52,916 nucleotides of DNA, taken from the NCBI GenBank assembly GCA_024655885.1, contig JANLFN010000016.1:1-52916 (forward strand), read 5' to 3'. Below the pieces are notes generated by a model. It saw nothing but the letters and a program-made list of their open reading frames with translations. It did no database searches and was not told the origin of the DNA. The position numbers and the translations under genes were made by a program. This stretch comes from Eubacteriales bacterium. GTDB lineage: Bacteria; Bacillota; Clostridia; Acetivibrionales; JANLFN01. This document shows positions 1 through 6,341 of the stretch, piece by piece (position 1 is the first letter of the stretch; the number at the start of each line of letters is the position of its first letter).

Positions 1-8
1 TATCACAT

Positions 9-57
9 AAGGGATAAGTTGTAAAGAACAAATGTTCTTTCTGCAGGAATGTCCCTT
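9..57. other. nested inverted repeat, function unknown
   Basis: AAAGAAC (23-29) pairs with GTTCTTT (34-40) around a 4-nt loop, and AAGGGA (9-14) can pair with TCCCTT (52-57) outside it. There is no T-run after the inner stem, so it is not a clear terminator. It lies upstream of the first promoter and may be the tail of a structured RNA that begins outside the window. Confidence 0.35.
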
Positions 58-90
58 TAATTAAGAATTTTTGCCAGTGCAAGGATTTAG

Positions 91-119
91 TTGTTTCACA
101 TCCTCCATGCTGATATAAT
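91..119 (+). promoter_or_regulatory. sigma-A promoter for the first small gene
   Basis: The -35 element TTGTTT (91-96) and the -10 element TATAAT (114-119) are 17 bp apart. The expected transcript start, about 126, leaves a short leader before the ribosome binding site at 148-154. Confidence 0.6.
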
Positions 120-160
120 ATAATGGGTTGCATAAAGTCTAGAATATGGGGGGAATATCC

Positions 161-544
161 ATGGTCAGCGAAACCAACTTTATTGTCAGGCAGTCGGGAA
201 GGAAAGAGAAAAGCTACTACATAGATTATTTGGGAGCCTATAAAATAACGGATATTTCTAAAATAGTGGGCATAGAAGTTCCCGCACTGAAGGAAAAATA
301 TCTTGGAAATGGAGCTGTATACGACGAAGGTGTTGATTTATATTATTTTGACAGCATCGAGAATGCAAAAAAAACAATCTCGGACATTTTGAGGGATATG
401 AAGGCGGAACAAAGGGGAAAGCTGGTATTTTTAACCGAGGCCGAGGTGGAGTATATACGCAAGGCACTGATCTATGAAGGAGCCAATAATATTCATGTTC
501 AAAATAAAATCAAGGATGCCATTTTTAAAAAATTAAACAGTTAA
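161..544 (+). CDS. hypothetical protein, 127 aa
   Basis: I do not recognise this protein. It is a soluble, charged small protein with no signal peptide or membrane segment and no cysteine motif. The N-terminal half is rich in Tyr, Lys and Ile; the C-terminal half looks helical (FLTEAEVEYIRKALIYEGA and on). I chose the ATG at 161 because the purine run GGGGGGA (148-154) sits 6 nt before it; an in-frame ATG at 146 has no ribosome binding site. It has its own promoter and is followed by a weak terminator, so it is probably monocistronic. The link with the amino acid transporter downstream is position only. Confidence 0.65.
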   Translation: MVSETNFIVRQSGRKEKSYYIDYLGAYKITDISKIVGIEVPALKEKYLGNGAVYDEGVDLYYFDSIENAKKTISDILRDMKAEQRGKLVFLTEAEVEYIRKALIYEGANNIHVQNKIKDAIFKKLNS

Positions 545-581
545 AAGGCAGTGCACTTTATGCGGAATACCCTTTACAAAC

Positions 582-632
582 CCTAAAATGAAGGAAAATC
601 GGGTATTTTAGGAGAATATTATTCTTTTTTTT
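582..632 (+). terminator. possible intrinsic terminator
   Basis: CCTAAAAT (582-589) pairs with ATTTTAGG (605-612). This is followed at once by a second small hairpin AGAAT-ATT-ATTCT (613-625) and a run of Ts to 632. The stems are AT-rich, so strength is uncertain. Confidence 0.45.
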
Positions 633-635
633 ATC

Positions 636-662
636 TTGTAAATGGACAGGTTTTGATATAAT
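636..662 (+). promoter_or_regulatory. candidate promoter for amino acid transporter operon
   Basis: TTGTAA (636-641) and TATAAT (657-662) are 15 bp apart, which is short for sigma-A but the -10 is perfect. No riboswitch or T-box signature is visible in the roughly 70-nt leader. Confidence 0.4.
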
Positions 663-734
663 ATATTTTTATTACGTATTACAGCTTTATGCGAGTAAAG
701 CAAAAGGTAAACCAGCATAAAAGGGGGAAAAAAG

Positions 735-1622
735 ATGTTTAAGTCGAGAAAGAAAGCTTTTATTGCCATTTCTTTAGTGCTTGTCCTTACATTTGCATTA
801 AGTGCGTGCGGAGGCGGCAGCAGTGCTCCCAGCAGTACCCAGAACAGCAGTCAGGGAAGTACCGCAGTTAAGCCCGAGATCCAGAAGCCGGAAGATCTGG
901 CAGGGAAAAAGGTTGGCGTACAGGTATCCACCACGGCCGACGATTCCTGCAAGGAGCTGCTGAAAACCGTTAAATTCGACCTTCAGAAGTACGACCAGAT
1001 CATACAGACTTTTTCGGATCTGAAAACGGGAAGGCTGGATGCCGTTGTTGTTGACGAGGTGGTTGCAAGATACTATGTGAGCAAGGACCCGCAAAGCTAC
1101 AAGGTCACCGGCGCAAAGCTCACCAATGAGCCCATAGGCATATGCTTCAAAAAATCCAATGCCGAGATGAGGGACAGGTTTAATGCAATCATCGATGATT
1201 TCGCAAAAGACGGAACCCTCAAGAAGATATCGGAAAAATGGTTTGGAAGCGACCTGACCAGCAATATACAGAATGTTGGCTCGGGAACCGAACAGGGGAC
1301 ATCCAATCCCAACGCCCAGATCCCATCCGACAAAAAAGTACTGAGAATTGGCGTGGATGATACATACCCGCCCATGGAGTTCAAGGATGAATCCAACAAG
1401 ATTGTAGGCTTTGATGTTGACCTGGCCCAGGAAATCGGGAAAAAACTGAACATGCAGGTTGAATTTGTCCCGACGGCATGGGATGGAATCTTTACCTCCC
1501 TCAACACAGACAAATTTGACTGCATCATTTCTTCGGTAAGTATTAATGAGGACAGGCTTAAGAATTTTGCAATCACCAAACCGTATGTTGCAAATGCTCA
1601 GGTTATCGTAGTGAGACCGTAA
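735..1622 (+). CDS. circularly permuted amino acid-binding lipoprotein (SBP family 3)
   Basis: This is the extracellular substrate-binding lipoprotein of a polar amino acid ABC importer. The signal peptide ends in the lipobox LSAC with the lipid-attached Cys at residue 25, then a Ser/Gly linker. The domain order is reversed. Residues about 50-178 match the usual C-terminal part of SBP family 3 (KKVGVQVSTTADD, LKTGRLDAVVVDEVVARYY, ending DGTLKKISEKWFG). A low-complexity linker (about 180-199) follows. Residues 200-295 then match the usual N-terminal part (KVLRIGVDDTYPPMEF, VGFDVDLAQEIGKKL, and the gene stops at QVIVVRP). Binding-site candidates are present: Arg274 of the INEDR loop, expected to hold the ligand carboxylate, and Asp107. 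Start ATG 735 has AAGGGGG about 8 nt upstream. Membership of the family is certain; ligand is unknown. Confidence 0.93.
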   Translation: MFKSRKKAFIAISLVLVLTFALSACGGGSSAPSSTQNSSQGSTAVKPEIQKPEDLAGKKVGVQVSTTADDSCKELLKTVKFDLQKYDQIIQTFSDLKTGRLDAVVVDEVVARYYVSKDPQSYKVTGAKLTNEPIGICFKKSNAEMRDRFNAIIDDFAKDGTLKKISEKWFGSDLTSNIQNVGSGTEQGTSNPNAQIPSDKKVLRIGVDDTYPPMEFKDESNKIVGFDVDLAQEIGKKLNMQVEFVPTAWDGIFTSLNTDKFDCIISSVSINEDRLKNFAITKPYVANAQVIVVRP

Positions 1623-1650
1623 ACATAAAGTTCAACCTATGAGGATTGAA

Positions 1651-1688
1651 TGTGCCGATGCCGGCTCGAAAGGGCCGCCGTCGGCACA
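1651..1688 (+). promoter_or_regulatory. intercistronic stem-loop between SBP and permease genes
   Basis: TGTGCCGA (1651-1658) pairs perfectly with TCGGCACA (1681-1688), and the GC-rich interior can extend the stem. No T-run follows, so it is more likely an mRNA-stabilising or partial attenuation hairpin. Such a hairpin would allow much more binding protein than permease to be made. Confidence 0.6.
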
Positions 1689-1755
1689 ATGTACGAAATT
1701 ATGAAAATTTTTGCCACACGCGACTAATTGGATAATAGGGAGTTGTATTTTTGCT

Positions 1756-2403
1756 ATGAATCAATTTTTATCTTACATGCCGCCTCTCCTGCAAGGAAGC
1801 TTTCTAACACTTGAATTGACCATCGTATCGGTAATTTTCGGCATGATTTTCGGCCTGTTTTTAGCTCTTGGAAGGCTGTCAAAAAACAGGGTCCTGGATA
1901 GACTATGCTGGTTTTACATCTGGCTGTTCAGGGGAACACCCTTATTAATGCAGTTGTTTTTTATTTATTACGCCCTGCCCATGATTTACCTCCCGCTTAC
2001 CCTTCCGAAAATGCCTGCCGCATTCATTGCCTTAAGCTTGAATTCCGCCGCATACCTGGCGGAAATCATCCGGGCGGCCATACAGTCCATAGACAAAGGA
2101 CAGATGGAAGCGGCCAGGGCCCTTGGGATGACCTATGGACAGGCCATGCAGCGGATTATAATCCCTCAATCCTACAGACGGTTGATCCCCCCTGTGGGAA
2201 ACGAGTTTATCGCACTGTTGAAGGATTCCTCCCTTGTTTCGGTTATAGGTATGACTGAGCTGATGAGGACCACATCGGTTATGGCAAATTCCTCGGGCAA
2301 TGCGTCCATTTATATACCGGCCGCACTTTTGTACCTTGCATTGACAACCGTATTTACTTATGTCTTTGAAAAGCTTGAAAAGAAGTATTCAGTTTATGAA
2401 TAA
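1756..2403 (+). CDS. polar amino acid ABC transporter permease
   Basis: Inner-membrane permease of the His/Glu/Gln/opine type (HisM/GlnP family), 215 aa, with about five hydrophobic segments. The EAA loop that docks the ATPase is clear: MEAARALGMTYGQAMQRII, followed by PQSYRRLIPPVGNEFIALLKDSSL. Start: an upstream in-frame TTG at 1711 would add 15 residues, but the ATG at 1756 puts the N-terminus where family members begin and has AGGGAG (1737-1742) upstream, though at a long spacing of 13 nt. Only one permease gene is present, so a homodimer is expected. It lies between the binding protein and ATPase genes, in the same direction. Confidence 0.92.
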   Translation: MNQFLSYMPPLLQGSFLTLELTIVSVIFGMIFGLFLALGRLSKNRVLDRLCWFYIWLFRGTPLLMQLFFIYYALPMIYLPLTLPKMPAAFIALSLNSAAYLAEIIRAAIQSIDKGQMEAARALGMTYGQAMQRIIIPQSYRRLIPPVGNEFIALLKDSSLVSVIGMTELMRTTSVMANSSGNASIYIPAALLYLALTTVFTYVFEKLEKKYSVYE

Positions 2404-2418
2404 GGGTGGTTTGGTAAA

Positions 2419-3171
2419 ATGATAAAGATGGAAAACGTGGGTAAGTTTTTTGGGCCCCTGGAGGTTCTGAAAAATATTAATCTTGAGGTATCAAAGGCTG
2501 AAGTGGTTTGCATCATAGGTCCCAGCGGATCGGGCAAAAGCACGCTTTTAAGGTGCTTAAATCACTTGGAAGTAATTACAAGCGGAAAAATATATATTGA
2601 TGGTGAACTGGTGGACGAGAAAGTGGCCGGAAAAGACATGGTAAAAATTTCTCAGAAAAAAGTTGCTGAAATATGCATGGAGCTGGGCATGGTTTTCCAG
2701 CGGTTTAACCTTTTCCCCCACATGACTGTCCTTCAGAATATTATAGAGGCGCCTATTACGGTAAAAAAGGTTCCCAGGCAGGAAGCCGAGGACTACGCGC
2801 TGGAACTCCTCAGAAAGGTGGGTCTTGAGGACAAGAGGGACGAGTATCCTTCAAGGCTTTCGGGAGGCCAGCAGCAGAGGGTTGCCATAGCCAGGGCCCT
2901 TGCCATGAGACCGAAGATAATGCTTTTTGATGAGCCTACCTCCGCCCTGGATCCCGAATTGGTGGGGGAGGTTCTTGAGGTCATGAAGGAGCTGGCCAGG
3001 GAAGGAATGACCATGGTTGTGGTCACCCATGAGATGGGCTTTGCCAGAGAAGTGGCAAGCCGGGTTATTTTTATGGACAAGGGAGAGATCCTTGAAGAAA
3101 GTACTCCGGCGGAAATTTTCTCCAATCCTAAGCATGAAAGGACCAAAGCGTTTCTCCAAAAGGTATTGTAA
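2419..3171 (+). CDS. polar amino acid ABC transporter ATP-binding protein
   Basis: ATPase subunit (GlnQ/HisP family), 250 aa, energising uptake by the upstream permease and binding protein. Visible motifs: Walker [10 protein letters not shown] (residues 34-42), Q-loop Gln94, signature LSGGQ (147-151), Walker B IMLFDE (167-172), and H-loop His204. A short charged insertion (about residues 64-88) sits between the Walker A region and the Q-loop, as in some HisP-like ATPases. The gene starts 15 bp after the permease stop and ends before a strong terminator at 3221-3254, closing the three-gene operon. Confidence 0.95.
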   Translation: MIKMENVGKFFGPLEVLKNINLEVSKAEVVCIIGPSGSGKSTLLRCLNHLEVITSGKIYIDGELVDEKVAGKDMVKISQKKVAEICMELGMVFQRFNLFPHMTVLQNIIEAPITVKKVPRQEAEDYALELLRKVGLEDKRDEYPSRLSGGQQQRVAIARALAMRPKIMLFDEPTSALDPELVGEVLEVMKELAREGMTMVVVTHEMGFAREVASRVIFMDKGEILEESTPAEIFSNPKHERTKAFLQKVL

Positions 3172-3220
3172 TGCTTTATCAATACGTCATTGTAATATTA
3201 AATTGAATAAAATATTTGTA

Positions 3221-3254
3221 AAAAAGCCATCCTTAATCCGGGATGGCTTTTTTT
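3221..3254 (+). terminator. intrinsic terminator of amino acid transporter operon
   Basis: AAAAAGCCATCC (3221-3232) pairs with GGATGGCTTTTT (3241-3252) around an 8-nt loop, ending in seven Ts. The symmetric A/T flanks could allow use in both directions. Confidence 0.92.
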
Positions 3255-3303
3255 ATATCTCCAAATATCGGCCATATATGGCGGCTTTTTAAGGATGATA
3301 GGC

Positions 3304-4212
3304 TTGAGAGCGATAAAAAAAAGGTCGGACGGCTGGCGGGATTACCTGTGGATCATTATTGGCTCATTTATCACAGCCGCTTCAATAAACGTGTTTTTGG
3401 TGCCCTATAAGATTGCGCCGGGCGGCGTCAGCGGAGTTGCCACCGTAGTGTATTACTTAAGCGGAGGAAGGTTTCCGGTGGGTACCACCATGCTTGTGCT
3501 GAATGTTCCCCTGTTTCTCGCGGGCATGAGGTTTATCGGCAAAAAATTTGTCATACGCACTCTTTTCAGTACAGTGCTGCTTTCCTGCTTTATAGATACC
3601 ACAGAGCCCATCTCCAGGTATTTTGTGAAAAATTACCTTGTAAAGCTGGAACAGAGCCCATCCTCCCCGGATTTGCTCTTATACGCCATTTTCGGAGGGT
3701 TTTTGATGGGTGCGGGACTTGGCCTGGTGTTCAGGTCCGGTGCCACCACAGGGGGCAGTGACCTTGCCGCAAGAATTGTAAACCACTTCTCTCCCAGCTT
3801 TACCATGGGTCAGATATTATTGTTCATCGATTCCAGCGTCATAGTCTTTGCAGCCATCTCATTCAACAGTTTCCTGCTTGGCCTGTACGCCATTGTGGCG
3901 CTGTACATATCCTCTTATGTAATAGACGCCATTCTTGAGGGCGTCAGCTTTGCAAAAGCCGTGTTCCTTATCTCCGACCGCTCGGACGACATAGCGGCAA
4001 AAATACTTACAGATCTGGACAGAGGTGTGACGGCTCTGCAGGGAATAGGAATGTACACGGGGAAGGAAAAGCATGTTCTTCTGTGTGTCCTTCACAGGAG
4101 CCAGCTGCCCGCTTTAAAGGAGATTACGAGGGAAATCGACGAAAAAGCATTTATTATACTGACCGACATAAGAGAGGTGCTGGGCGAGGGTTTTAAAACC
4201 TATGACCACTGA
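3304..4212 (+). CDS. YitT family membrane protein (DUF161 + DUF2179)
   Basis: Predicted integral membrane protein of the YitT family, whose transport role is not established. About five to six membrane segments fill residues 15-220. They include the family-typical stretches NVFLVPYKIAPGGVSGVATV and LVFRSGATTGGSDLAARIV. The C-terminal domain (about 220-300) is the DUF2179 cytosolic domain, with VFLISDR and the GVTALQGIGMYTGKEKHVL region. I favour the TTG at 3304, because AAGGA (3291-3295) lies 8 nt before it; the ATG at 3295 has no room for a ribosome binding site. It follows a terminator and is followed by one, so it is a single-gene unit. Confidence 0.9.
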   Translation: MRAIKKRSDGWRDYLWIIIGSFITAASINVFLVPYKIAPGGVSGVATVVYYLSGGRFPVGTTMLVLNVPLFLAGMRFIGKKFVIRTLFSTVLLSCFIDTTEPISRYFVKNYLVKLEQSPSSPDLLLYAIFGGFLMGAGLGLVFRSGATTGGSDLAARIVNHFSPSFTMGQILLFIDSSVIVFAAISFNSFLLGLYAIVALYISSYVIDAILEGVSFAKAVFLISDRSDDIAAKILTDLDRGVTALQGIGMYTGKEKHVLLCVLHRSQLPALKEITREIDEKAFIILTDIREVLGEGFKTYDH

Positions 4213-4293
4213 GTGGATGGTAAATTCAACAGAGGCTGAAAAATAGAGAAAAAAAGAGTGAACTTGAAAAATCGTAAGCGAAATAAAGAAACA

Positions 4294-4326
4294 GCAGGTT
4301 CTTTAATTAGAACCTGCCTTTTTATT
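4294..4326 (+). terminator. intrinsic terminator after yitT-like gene
   Basis: GCAGGTTCT (4294-4302) pairs with AGAACCTGC (4309-4317), with a 6-nt loop and a C-TTTTTTATT tail. Confidence 0.92.
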
Positions 4327-4328
4327 GG

Positions 4329-4357
4329 TTGACTCATATAATAGATTTATATAATAT
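4329..4357 (+). promoter_or_regulatory. candidate promoter in the 340-bp gap before the LemA gene
   Basis: TTGACT (4329-4334) is followed at 17 bp by TAATAT (4352-4357), or at 15 bp by TATAAT (4350-4355). The rest of the gap, to about 4545, shows no gene or strong structure. Confidence 0.45.
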
Positions 4358-4563
4358 ATTATAAAGAGCGTCACACTACATATGGGAGTGATATAAATGG
4401 AACTTTGATGGATAATTTTACTTATTTCGATAGAAGCCACAGGAAAAGGGGTAAATTTTGTTTAAGAAAATTCTCATGGGCCAAGGGGCCGAAAGAATAA
4501 TTTATTTTGTAGGAAATACTTATAGCAGTAGAGAAATATTATTTTGAAAGGATGAATGTGATT

Positions 4564-5154
4564 ATGAGCTACAGCTACAATGCTTATCCCTGGGGAAGAT
4601 GGGTCAAGTGGGGCATTCTGGCCCTGGTTGTAATTATACTGGTTTCCAGCTCCATCTCAACCTATAACGGGCTGGCTGCCGCCAACCAGGATGTGCAGAG
4701 CAAGTGGAGCCAGGTGGAGAATGTCATGCAGAGAAGAGCAGATAATATAAACAACCAGGTAGAGGTAGTCAAGGGCTATGTAAAACACGAGGAAAAAGTG
4801 TTTGACGACATAGCGGCGGCGAGGTCGGTGCTGTACAGCGGGTCCTCCGATGTAAAAAGCAAGCTGGAAGCAGATGATAAATTGGCGGCAGCGGCGAGGA
4901 GCATGCTGGTATTGATGGAAAACTACCCGGACCTTAAAGCCAGTGAACTGTTTTCCAACCTGCAGACCGAAATCGCGGGCTCTGAAAACAGGGTATCCGT
5001 TGAAAGGAAACGGTTTATCGATTCGGTGCAGGCATACAATACAAAGGTCACCAGGTTTCCCGGCAGTATTTTCGCCCGCTTGATGGGATTTTCGCCCAAG
5101 GATTACTTCCAGGCCAGCCCTGGAGCCCAGGAAGCCCCCAAAGTGCAATTCTAA
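4564..5154 (+). CDS. LemA family protein
   Basis: LemA family protein, about 196 aa, with one N-terminal membrane helix (WGILALVVIILVSSSIS). A long alpha-helical domain follows, starting with the family hallmark NQDVQSKWSQVENVMQRRAD. The function of the family is not firmly known; many members sit beside TPM-domain genes, as here. Three starts are in frame: ATG 4552 (too close to GAAAGGA), GTG 4558 and ATG 4564. I list 4564; 4558 is possible. It is likely co-transcribed with the TPM gene 143 bp downstream. Confidence 0.88.
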   Translation: MSYSYNAYPWGRWVKWGILALVVIILVSSSISTYNGLAAANQDVQSKWSQVENVMQRRADNINNQVEVVKGYVKHEEKVFDDIAAARSVLYSGSSDVKSKLEADDKLAAAARSMLVLMENYPDLKASELFSNLQTEIAGSENRVSVERKRFIDSVQAYNTKVTRFPGSIFARLMGFSPKDYFQASPGAQEAPKVQF

Positions 5155-5204
5155 TCTAGTGCTTTTTGATATGACAAATTTCTAGCGTGTTCAATATGAT
5201 GGCT

Positions 5205-5242
5205 GTGCCCTGTGTCCAGAACCGAATTCTGTTACGGGGCAC
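5205..5242 (+). other. intergenic stem-loop between LemA and TPM genes
   Basis: GTGCCC (5205-5210) pairs with GGGCAC (5237-5242), with partial pairing inside. No T-run follows. It may tune the ratio of the two gene products or protect mRNA ends. Confidence 0.4.
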
Positions 5243-5297
5243 CGGAGGAGTGGGGCGGCGGCAGCTCCACATTTATTAAAGAAAGGGGAGGTGGACG

Positions 5298-6104
5298 GTG
5301 AACAGGCTTGCAAGAATAGGCATTTTTGTCCTCCTATTTATAATGCTGTGCTCCATACCTGCCTATGCGGAAGGAAATTATCCTTCCCCTACACCACAGT
5401 TTTTCGTCAATGATTTTGCCGGTGTGCTGGACCAGAGCACTGAGAAGAAAATAGCCGGTCTGGGAAAGCAGCTGGAGGATAAAACCGGCGCCCAGGTGGT
5501 GGTTGTGACCATAGATTCCCTTAACGGGCAGGACATTGAAAGCTATTCCATTGATCTTGCCACCCGGTGGGGCATAGGGCAGAAGGGGAAGGACAACGGT
5601 GTGCTGATTTTGGTTGCGGTGAAGGAGAGAAAACTCAGGATCGAGGTGGGATATGGCCTGGAAGGGGCTTTGCCCGACGTTAAGACCGCTCAGATCCGCA
5701 CCGACGATATGAATCCGTCCCTCCGGTATGATGACTATGACAGCGGAATTTTCAGCGGGTATGCGGCCATTGTCAATGAGGTGGCCCAGGAGTACGGTGT
5801 GGACATGGGAGACCTGGGTTCCCAGCGGAATCCGGCAAAAACCTATCCTTCATCCTCCCGCTCAAGAAATGTTACCTTTTTCCCCATCATGTTTGTTTTG
5901 CTTTTAGTGGCCGACGGCATATTTTTCAGGTTCAGGATCACAGGCACCTTAATAAGAATCCTGTTCTGGGCCAGCTTTTTCGGCGGAGGCGGCCGGGGAG
6001 GACGGGGCGGCTTCGGCGGAGGTGGCTTCGGTGGAGGCGGCTTCGGCGGATCCTCGGGCGGAGGGGGAAGCTTCGGCGGAGGCGGCAGCAGCGGCGGCTA
6101 TTAA
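5298..6104 (+). CDS. TPM-domain membrane protein (YgcG-like)
   Basis: Exported protein of 268 aa. It has a signal peptide (cleavage near AYA-EG, residue 25) and a TPM domain (about 35-165) with the conserved opening VNDFAGVLD and the region VVVTIDSLNGQDIESYSIDLATRWGIG split around residue 75. A membrane helix lies at about 193-225, then a very Gly-rich tail (GGGGFGGGG repeats). TPM proteins are often paired with LemA; proposed roles range from phosphatase-like to membrane-complex assembly (as in photosystem II repair in plants), and none is proven here. The start is GTG 5298 behind AAAGGGGAGGTG. The Gly tail DNA is a GC-rich GGCGGAGGC repeat. Confidence 0.88.
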   Translation: MNRLARIGIFVLLFIMLCSIPAYAEGNYPSPTPQFFVNDFAGVLDQSTEKKIAGLGKQLEDKTGAQVVVVTIDSLNGQDIESYSIDLATRWGIGQKGKDNGVLILVAVKERKLRIEVGYGLEGALPDVKTAQIRTDDMNPSLRYDDYDSGIFSGYAAIVNEVAQEYGVDMGDLGSQRNPAKTYPSSSRSRNVTFFPIMFVLLLVADGIFFRFRITGTLIRILFWASFFGGGGRGGRGGFGGGGFGGGGFGGSSGGGGSFGGGGSSGGY

Positions 6105-6206
6105 AGATAGCGCACTTTTAAACTTTACAATAATCCGTTGGGAAACTACCGGCCTTAGGAGTGTTGGAGCAACTGGAAAATTCCATTATAAAGAGCGGTA
6201 TCTATA

Positions 6207-6331
6207 AAGCAGGTTGTCCGGGGAGCGGCGGCTTATTCTCCGGATTTTCGGAAAAACTGCTTGCAGCGGCCTGTGAGGGCTGTGGCAAGTTTATATAGAT
6301 TAAGGGCTCCCCGTTTTTTGGAGGAGCCCTT
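6207..6331. terminator. convergent-gene terminator region
   Basis: Between the two converging units, AAGGGCTCC (6302-6310) pairs with GGAGCCCTT (6323-6331). Upstream of it, AAGCAG (6207-6212) can pair with CTGCTT (6257-6262) around an inner TCCGG/CCGGA stem. T-runs are poor on both strands, so these are candidate bidirectional terminators only. Confidence 0.5.
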
Positions 6332-6341
6332 TGAGCGTACG

